A DNA stretch of 5,020 nucleotides from Gemmatimonadota bacterium (GTDB lineage Bacteria; GCA-2686955), in NCBI GenBank assembly GCA_026991065.1, contig JALXCG010000560.1, forward strand, positions 1 to 5,020. Direction: 5' to 3'. Below the pieces are notes generated by a model. That model did not search any database and was not told the origin of the DNA. It saw nothing but the letters and a program-made list of their open reading frames with translations. Within the stretch, counting starts at the first letter, position 1; every line of letters starts with the position of its first letter. The position numbers and the translations under genes were made by a program. Of this stretch, positions 1 through 5,020 are shown piece after piece.

Positions 1-110
1 GGTGGAGAGAGGGGAGCGAGGGAGGAGGCGGGGAAACTCCGCGCTGGCGCCGGGAGCGTTGGGCGACTATTCTCAGGGCTTCAACTTTTTTCCCCCCAAG
101 GAGAAACGCG
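1..110. other. Purine-rich leader upstream of tldD, no gene identified
   Basis: The first 36 or so bases are almost entirely G and A, followed by a G+C-rich stretch and a T6-C6 run at 86-97 just before the ribosome binding site. All three forward frames are open across it, but none reads convincingly as protein: the frame ending in TGA at 112-114 (which would overlap the tldD GTG) uses AGG arginine codons and is low in complexity, unlike the CGC/CGG-rich genes downstream. A weak self-complementary patch (CGCT at 42-45 with AGCG at 55-58) is too short, and too far from the T run, to be a terminator. I see no convincing promoter. It may be a 5' untranslated region or the tail of an upstream gene; the window does not decide. 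Confidence 0.4.
98..103 (+). promoter_or_regulatory. Shine-Dalgarno site of tldD
   Basis: AAGGAG is a six-base match to the anti-Shine-Dalgarno end of 16S rRNA, with seven bases between it and the GTG at 111. This fixes the non-ATG start of tldD. The reading frame stays open back to base 3 but contains no other ATG, GTG or TTG in that stretch. Confidence 0.85.
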
Positions 111-1448
111 GTGATCGATTTTCCTGCAGGACTCTACGCCGATCTGCGCGTGGAGGAGATTCATGAGACCAATCTGAGCTATGCGCTCGGTGATGTGTCG
201 GAGTATCGCGAGCGCGACTACGCAGCGGCGTTTGTGCGTGTTTTTGATGGGCAGCGCTGGTTCTATGAGGGGCTGACCGAGGTGAGTCGGGCGCAGGAGG
301 CGCTGAACCACTTGGCTTCGCTGGCACGGCCGAATGCCGCGATCGAGCAGCACCCGGTGGTGCGGGCGCTGGAGGTAAATCGGGGCGAGGTGCGGACTTT
401 CGCCGAGGATGATCTGGCGCGGGTGCCGCTGGCGGAGAAGAACGCGCTGCTGCGGGGGCATTTTGGTGTCTTCGAGGAGCGGCCGGTGATTCGCAGTTGG
501 AACGCGCTCTATCTGGATCGGCGCGAGTTGAAGCATTTCCGCTCCAGCCTGGGCAGTGATCTGCACTTTGATTCGCAGCGCTGCGGGGTGGTGCTGCGGG
601 CACAGATGGCGGCGAACGGCAAGACCCATGTCGATCGGTTTTCGCACGCGGGGGTGCGCTTTGCCGAGCTGCGCGGGCTCGAGGAGCGGGCGGCGGCGGA
701 GTTCGACCGGGCCGAGGCCTATGCGCGGGACGCGGAGACGGTGACCGCGGGGGCGATGCCGGTGGTGCTCTCGCCCGAGGCGGCCGGGGTTTTCGCCCAT
801 GAGTGCTTTGGCCACAAGTCCGAGGCGGATTTCATGGTGGGGGATGAATCGGCCAAGAAGGAGTGGGCGATCGGCACCCGGGTCGGCGCCGAGATTCTCT
901 CGATCGTTGATGATGGGGCGGTGATGGGGTCGGGCTATGTGCCCTACGACGACGAGGGAACCCGCACCCGGCGCACCGAGTTGATTCGCAACGGGAAGTT
1001 GGCGGGGCGGCTGCACAGCGCGCTGACGGCGGCGGCGCTGGGCGAGGCGGTTACCGGCAATGCGCGGGCGGTGAACTACGCCTTCGAGCCGATTCCGCGG
1101 ATGACAACGACCAGCATCGGCGCCGGCGACCTGACCAAGGAGGAGCTTTTCGGCAAGGTGGAGCGGGGGGTCTTTGTTGAGACGATCAACCACGGCTCCG
1201 GCATGTCGACTTTTACTCTGGCGCCGAATCGGGCCTATCTGATTGAAGATGGGCGGGTGTCGCGGCCGGTCAAGGTGGCGGTGGTGACCGGGCAGGTTTT
1301 CCAGGCACTGGGCGACGTGATCGGGCTCTCCGACCAGGTGGAGCTGCTCTCATTTGTTGGTGGTGGCTGTGGCAAGATGGAGCAGATGGGACTGCCGGTC
1401 GGTTTTGGTGGTCCCCATGTGCTGGTCAGAAGTCTCGATGTGCGGTGA
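111..1448 (+). CDS. tldD: TldD-family zinc metalloprotease (catalytic subunit of TldD/TldE)
   Basis: Peptidase family M103 (TldD/PmbA) protein of 445 aa, somewhat shorter than E. coli TldD (about 480). The N-terminal domain (about 1-200) has the usual family layout, with receptor-like strands around residues 10-55. The core starts near M216 (MPVVLSPEAAGVF) and runs into HECFGH at 230-235, the HExxxH zinc motif: H230 and H235 are the expected ligands and E231 the catalytic base. C420, in GGGCGK near the C-terminus, fits the third ligand known for the family. HGSGM at 361-365 lies in the conserved C-terminal half. The protein should be cytoplasmic; there is no signal peptide or membrane segment. 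Its partner tldE follows ten bases after the TGA stop, and in the characterised E. coli complex the two subunits enclose a chamber that cleaves unfolded peptides (microcin B17 leader, CcdA). The natural substrate here is unknown; there is no RiPP precursor or toxin-antitoxin gene in view. The start is GTG, chosen by its strong Shine-Dalgarno site. Family assignment is firm; orthology to E. coli tldD rather than another clade of the family is inferred. Confidence 0.93.
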   Translation: MIDFPAGLYADLRVEEIHETNLSYALGDVSEYRERDYAAAFVRVFDGQRWFYEGLTEVSRAQEALNHLASLARPNAAIEQHPVVRALEVNRGEVRTFAEDDLARVPLAEKNALLRGHFGVFEERPVIRSWNALYLDRRELKHFRSSLGSDLHFDSQRCGVVLRAQMAANGKTHVDRFSHAGVRFAELRGLEERAAAEFDRAEAYARDAETVTAGAMPVVLSPEAAGVFAHECFGHKSEADFMVGDESAKKEWAIGTRVGAEILSIVDDGAVMGSGYVPYDDEGTRTRRTELIRNGKLAGRLHSALTAAALGEAVTGNARAVNYAFEPIPRMTTTSIGAGDLTKEELFGKVERGVFVETINHGSGMSTFTLAPNRAYLIEDGRVSRPVKVAVVTGQVFQALGDVIGLSDQVELLSFVGGGCGKMEQMGLPVGFGGPHVLVRSLDVR

Positions 1449-1452
1449 GGTG
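1447..1452 (+). promoter_or_regulatory. Shine-Dalgarno site of tldE, overlapping the tldD stop
   Basis: GAGGTG matches six bases of the extended Shine-Dalgarno consensus, six bases before the GTG at 1459. It overlaps the TGA stop of tldD (1446-1448), an arrangement that would allow ribosomes ending tldD to re-initiate on tldE. It argues for GTG 1459 over the in-frame ATG at 1438, which lies inside tldD and has only a weak AGAAG-like sequence upstream. Confidence 0.7.
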
Positions 1453-1458
1453 GAAACA

Positions 1459-2706
1459 GTGAAGCTGAAGCATGAGAAGGTTGTTGAAACGGCGCGCGTG
1501 AGCACGATCTCGGTGGCGGATGGCAAGATCGAGTCGGTGCGCAGCAATGATGAGGTGCAGACCGGGTTGCGGCTCTTTGATGGGCAACACATCGCGGTCG
1601 CCGGGGCGCTGGGAAGGGCCGACGAGGCGGAGTTGGAGCAGCGGGCGCGGCAGGCGTTGGAGCTGCAGATCCCCTACCCGTTTGAACCGGCGGCGGAGTT
1701 GCGGCGGGCGGTGGATCTACCGGCCGGGCTGACCGATCTGGGGCGGGCGCTGACCGAGGTCGAGACACTTCTCGATGAGTTGCGCTCTTTCAAGGATTTC
1801 AGCTTTTCCGGAAAGATGAAGCTGGTCGACCAGGGCTTTCACCTGAGCAACGATTCAGGGCTGGATCTGCGGGCGCGGATCGCCTGTTCGGCGGTCAGTT
1901 TTCTGTTCAAGGAGGCGAATTCCGGCTCGGTGATGGATGGCTACGTGAGTTATGTGGGCCGCGAATATGATGGCGCGGCTTTTATGGCGCATACACGGGA
2001 AGTGCTGGAAGCGTATCGGCGGCCGGTGGCGCTGCCGGCCGGCGAGAAACTGCCGGTGGTGCGGGTCGCCTCGGCGGGGGGGATGGATACACCTTTCGGC
2101 TTCTTTGCGCAGGCCCTGAACGCGCGAGCCTTTGCGACCGGTGCGAGCGCGCTGGCGAAGCACCACGGAGAAACGGCGTTCAGCCCGGAGTTCACGCTTT
2201 GGCAGAGCCGGGATCCCGAGCACACTCTGGGCCCCTTCTTCGATGCCGAGGGAGTGGTCAATCCGGACGATCGTTACGCGTTGATCGACCAGGGGCGGGT
2301 GGTGACCCCCTATTCAGACAAGAAGTCGGCGGCCGATTTCGGCCTGCCGCTGACCGGCGCGGCCAGCGCTTCCTACGATGGGATGCCGAGCCTGGCGACC
2401 CCCTCTTTTGAGGCGGCGCGCTCGACGCGGAGCGTGAAGGAGCTGCTGGGGGGAGAACCGGGAGTTCTGGTGTGGATCTCGTCGGGTGGTGACTACACCC
2501 CGGATGGGCACTATGCGGCCCCGGTGCAGTTGGCGTTTCTTTTTGATGGCGAGCGGCTCCTGGGGCGGCTGCCGCAGATTCGCATCACTTCAACTGTATT
2601 TGACCTGTTTGGCGCGGATTATCTCGGGGTCAGTCGGGATCCGTGGCCCCTGTTCTCGCGTGATCATCTGCTGGTATCGCGGATGCACGTGACCGCTTTG
2701 GGTTGA
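1459..2706 (+). CDS. tldE: TldE/PmbA-family protein, non-catalytic partner of TldD
   Basis: A TldD/PmbA-family paralogue of 415 aa from GTG 1459 (422 aa if translation began at the ATG at 1438); E. coli PmbA/TldE is about 450. The N-terminal strand region (VSTISVADGKIESVRS, then GLRLFDG) is typical of the family, and the C-terminal half carries the FFDAEGV motif at about 260-266, seen in TldE/PmbA proteins. There is no HExxxH: the region aligned by position with the TldD zinc helix reads GGMDTPFGFFAQALN and then AKHHGET, without the two spaced histidines and glutamate. This matches the known division of labour in which TldE lacks metal and completes the substrate chamber of the TldD/TldE heterodimer. 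There is no signal peptide or membrane span, so it should be cytoplasmic. It sits ten bases after tldD in the same direction and is probably translationally coupled to it. The gene looks intact, with codon use like its neighbours. Family assignment is firm; the exact start is the main uncertainty. Confidence 0.9.
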   Translation: MKLKHEKVVETARVSTISVADGKIESVRSNDEVQTGLRLFDGQHIAVAGALGRADEAELEQRARQALELQIPYPFEPAAELRRAVDLPAGLTDLGRALTEVETLLDELRSFKDFSFSGKMKLVDQGFHLSNDSGLDLRARIACSAVSFLFKEANSGSVMDGYVSYVGREYDGAAFMAHTREVLEAYRRPVALPAGEKLPVVRVASAGGMDTPFGFFAQALNARAFATGASALAKHHGETAFSPEFTLWQSRDPEHTLGPFFDAEGVVNPDDRYALIDQGRVVTPYSDKKSAADFGLPLTGAASASYDGMPSLATPSFEAARSTRSVKELLGGEPGVLVWISSGGDYTPDGHYAAPVQLAFLFDGERLLGRLPQIRITSTVFDLFGADYLGVSRDPWPLFSRDHLLVSRMHVTALG

Positions 2707-2743
2707 TCTGTCTCCATTCTTTCTTGCGAACCTCTGAACCGAG
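2707..2743. other. Short tldE-valS gap without terminator
   Basis: These 37 bases, noticeably richer in T and C than the genes around them, show no inverted repeat followed by a T run and no convincing promoter, so read-through from tldE into valS is likely. There is no room for a T-box or other tRNA-sensing leader. No good Shine-Dalgarno site precedes the valS ATG; the closest purine stretch (GAACCGAG) pairs poorly. Confidence 0.55.
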
Positions 2744-5020
2744 ATGACAAAACACGTGGAACCGTTGCCGAAGAAACTGCGCATCGCCGAGATCGAAAAC
2801 CGCTGCATGCAACGCTGGGCGGAAGAGGGCACCTATCGCTACGATCCGACCCGCCCGCGGGAGGAGACGTTCGCGATCGATACGCCGCCACCGACCGTCT
2901 CCGGGTCGCTCCATGTGGGGCACATTTTCAGCTACACCCACACCGATCTGGTGGCGCGCTACCAGCGGATGCGCGGGAAGAATGTTTTCTACCCGATGGG
3001 ATGGGATGACAACGGTCTGCCCACTGAACGGCGGGTGCAGAACTTCCACAATGTGCGCTGTGAGCCGCATCTGCCCTATGTCGAGGGGTTTCAGCCGGAC
3101 CGCAAGGCGAAGCGGCCGACGCCGATCAGCCGCCGCAATTTTATTGAACTGTGCGGCGCGGTAACGGCGGAGGATGAGCGGGCTTTCGAGGCGCTGTGGA
3201 GTCGTCTCGGGCTTTCGGTCGATTGGTCGCGCACCTATGCAACCATCGATGATCATTGCCGGCGGCTGTCGCAGTCGAGTTTCCTGGCGCTGCTGCGGCG
3301 GGGAGAGGTTTATGCGTCGACTGCTCCCTCGATGTGGGACATCGACTTCTGCACCGCGGTGGCGCAGGCGGAGGTGGAGGATCGCCCGGTCAAGGGGCTG
3401 GAGTTCCGGTTGCGCTTCGGGCTCGAGGGGGGCGGAACGCTGCCGATCATGACCACGCGACCGGAGCTTCTGCCGGCCTGCATGGCGGTGGTGGTGCATC
3501 CCGACGATGAGCGCTTCAAGCACCTGGTGGGCACGCGGGCGATCACCCCGGTGTTTCGGGTGCCGGTGCCGATTCTCGCCCACGAGATCGCGGATCCGGA
3601 AAAGGGCACGGGTGCGGTGATGGTCTGCACCTACGGTGATGTGACCGATGTGACCTGGCAGAAGGATCTGGGGTTGGGCACGCGCGTGGTGTTGGGGCGC
3701 ACCGGGCGATTGCTACCGATCGAGTGGGGCAGTGAGGGCTGGGAGTCGCTCGACGCGGCGGCGGCGCAGGCGGCCTATGCGGAGTTGGAGGGGAAGAACG
3801 CGCGCCAGGCGAAGCGGGTGATGGCGGAGTTGCTGGCCGATCCGGCGCATGGCGTGGATGGCAGTGGCGAGGCACCGCTGGCGGGCGAGCCGGTGCCGGT
3901 GATGCAGCAGGTCAAGCACTACGAAAAGGGGGAGCGGCCGCTGGAGGTGATTCCGACGCGGCAGTGGTTTGTCCGCTTGATGGACAAGCGCGAGGCGCTG
4001 CTGGAGCAGGGGGCGAAGGTGGCTTGGCATCCGGCGCACATGCGGCACCGCTTCGACCACTGGGTGGAGGGGCTGAAATATGACTGGTGCATCAGCCGCC
4101 AGCGCTATTTTGGGGTGCCGATTCCGCTCTGGTATCGGCTCGACGCCCAGGGGGAGATCGACTACTCCAGCGAGCCGATTGTGCCGCGCGCGGAGGATCT
4201 GCCGGTCGACCCGATGGCCGACACGCCGCCGGGGTTCTCCGAGGAGCAGCGGGACCAGCCGGGTGGCTTCACCGGCGAGGCGGATGTTTTCGACACCTGG
4301 ATGACCTCTTCGCTGACGCCGCAGATCGCCACCGGCTACGAGACCGACGAGGAACTCTACGCTCGCACCTATCCGATGGATATGCGGCCGCAGGCGCACG
4401 AGATCATTCGCACCTGGGCGTTCTATACGATCGCCCGCGCCTACATGATCGATGGGCGGATTCCCTGGCACAATGCGGTGATCTCCGGCTGGGTGCTGGA
4501 TCCCGATCGCAAAAAGATGTCGAAGTCGATCGGAAATGTGATTGTGCCCACGGATGTTTTGGAGCGCTACGGTTCCGATGCGGCTCGCTACTGGGCCGCG
4601 CGGGCGCGGCTGGGGACCGACACCGCTTTCGATGAGTCGGTGCTGAAGACAGGCAAGCGCCTGGCGACCAAGGTCTTCAACGCCAGCAAGCTGGTGATTG
4701 GCCGGCTGCGCGAGGCGGGGATCGCGCCGGGCGAACTGAGCAGCGCTGATTTGACCCATCCGGTCGATCGCAGCGCGCTGCACTCGCTGCTGCCGGTGAT
4801 CGCCAAGGCGAGCGAGGAGTTTGACCGGTTTGAGGCCGCCGGTGCTTTGGACGCGGTCGAGACCTGGTTCTGGAGCACCTTCACCGACAACTATCTGGAG
4901 TTGGTGAAGGAGCGCGCCTATCGGCAGGATCGGTCGGCGCTGGCCGGCTGGTCGACCGCTCTTTCGGTGGTGTTGCGGCTTTTGGCGCCGTTCTTGCCGT
5001 TTGTCACCGAGGAGGTCTGG
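2744..5020 (+). CDS. valS: Valyl-tRNA synthetase, archaeal-like type 2, 3' end outside window
   Basis: Class I aminoacyl-tRNA synthetase that joins valine to tRNA-Val (EC 6.1.1.9) in the cytoplasm. The frame is open from ATG 2744 to the window edge: 759 codons, probably lacking the last 50-110 residues of an enzyme usually 800-870 aa long. The HIGH motif is HVGH at 57-60, preceded by PPPTVSGSL; the KMSKS motif is intact at 591-595 in DRKKMSKSIGN. The inserted CP1 editing domain carries TTRPELLPA from residue 237 and GTGAVMVCTYGDVTD from 288, the expected site for hydrolysing Thr-tRNA-Val. WCISRQR (448-454) and DVFDTWMTSS (514 on) belong to the catalytic core; helices from about 675 begin the anticodon-binding domain. 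W87-E95 reads WDDNGLPTE where standard bacterial ValRS has a PGTDHAGIATQ-like segment, placing the protein in the archaeal-like type 2 subfamily. WYRLDAQGE after ISRQR lacks the zinc-ligand cysteines that some archaeal homologues have there. An in-frame TGA at 2735 excludes an upstream start; the ribosome binding site is weak. It lies 37 bases after tldE, with no terminator between. ValRS identity is very secure; leucyl- and isoleucyl-tRNA synthetases are excluded by these motifs. Confidence 0.96.
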   Translation, partial: MTKHVEPLPKKLRIAEIENRCMQRWAEEGTYRYDPTRPREETFAIDTPPPTVSGSLHVGHIFSYTHTDLVARYQRMRGKNVFYPMGWDDNGLPTERRVQNFHNVRCEPHLPYVEGFQPDRKAKRPTPISRRNFIELCGAVTAEDERAFEALWSRLGLSVDWSRTYATIDDHCRRLSQSSFLALLRRGEVYASTAPSMWDIDFCTAVAQAEVEDRPVKGLEFRLRFGLEGGGTLPIMTTRPELLPACMAVVVHPDDERFKHLVGTRAITPVFRVPVPILAHEIADPEKGTGAVMVCTYGDVTDVTWQKDLGLGTRVVLGRTGRLLPIEWGSEGWESLDAAAAQAAYAELEGKNARQAKRVMAELLADPAHGVDGSGEAPLAGEPVPVMQQVKHYEKGERPLEVIPTRQWFVRLMDKREALLEQGAKVAWHPAHMRHRFDHWVEGLKYDWCISRQRYFGVPIPLWYRLDAQGEIDYSSEPIVPRAEDLPVDPMADTPPGFSEEQRDQPGGFTGEADVFDTWMTSSLTPQIATGYETDEELYARTYPMDMRPQAHEIIRTWAFYTIARAYMIDGRIPWHNAVISGWVLDPDRKKMSKSIGNVIVPTDVLERYGSDAARYWAARARLGTDTAFDESVLKTGKRLATKVFNASKLVIGRLREAGIAPGELSSADLTHPVDRSALHSLLPVIAKASEEFDRFEAAGALDAVETWFWSTFTDNYLELVKERAYRQDRSALAGWSTALSVVLRLLAPFLPFVTEEVW

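Noticed and set aside
45-73. Sigma-70-like promoter with TATTCT at 68-73
   Set aside because: The -10 candidate matches four of six bases, and the sequence at the right distance upstream (TGGCGC) does not resemble a -35 box. Chance matches of this quality are common.
41-91. Rho-independent terminator formed by a hairpin before the T6 run
   Set aside because: The only stem is about four G+C pairs (42-45 with 55-58) and lies some 27 bases before the T run, which is followed directly by C6 and a ribosome binding site.
1-114. C-terminal end of an upstream gene stopping at TGA 112-114, overlapping the tldD GTG
   Set aside because: The overlap geometry is plausible, but the reading uses AGG and GGA codons atypical of the neighbours and gives a low-complexity peptide with nothing recognisable. 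It is not supported enough to list as a gene.
81-1193. Long reverse-strand open frame (370 codons) opposite tldD
   Set aside because: It lies fully antisense to a well-supported gene. Its translation is rich in Arg, Pro, His and Leu with no recognisable domain, as expected when G+C-rich codons are read backwards.
3713-4783. Long reverse-strand open frame (356 codons) opposite valS, plus another at 2630-3583
   Set aside because: Both are antisense to conserved ValRS motifs including HVGH and KMSKS, with Arg/His/Pro-rich translations and no family resemblance. They are shadows of the high-G+C coding strand.

Overview
The window is a compact stretch of high-G+C bacterial DNA (roughly two-thirds G+C by eye). 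Three genes lie on the + strand, packed closely enough to suggest one transcription unit. G/C-ending codons and recognisable Shine-Dalgarno sites (clear for the first two genes, weak for the third) point to a free-living-style bacterial chromosome. I cannot name the phylum. There are no mobile elements, CRISPR arrays, RNA genes or clear composition breaks.

Layout. Bases 1-110 are a purine-rich leader ending in a strong ribosome binding site; no gene in it is convincing. Bases 111-1448 encode a TldD-type zinc metalloprotease (445 aa) with an intact HExxxH motif (HECFGH) and the C-terminal cysteine expected as third zinc ligand. Ten bases later, 1459-2706 encode its paralogous partner TldE/PmbA (415 aa from the preferred GTG start), which lacks the HExxxH motif. 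After a 37-base gap, bases 2744-5020 hold the first 759 codons of valyl-tRNA synthetase (valS), which runs off the right edge. I checked this reading frame codon by codon and it is open from the ATG to the last base.

How they work together. TldD and TldE are expected to form one cytoplasmic protease complex: TldD supplies the zinc site and TldE helps form the enclosed chamber. It cleaves unfolded peptides; known roles include microcin B17 maturation and CcdA turnover in E. coli. ValRS charges tRNA-Val and edits mischarged threonine. No direct functional link between the protease pair and the synthetase is apparent beyond co-orientation.

The most interesting feature is the class of the synthetase. 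Where ordinary bacterial ValRS has a PGTDHAGIATQ-like segment, this one has WDDNGLPTE, and other motifs also match the archaeal-like 'type 2' ValRS known from archaea, Rickettsia and some other bacteria. That makes valS a candidate for ancient horizontal transfer. I found no sign of an undescribed system in this window.
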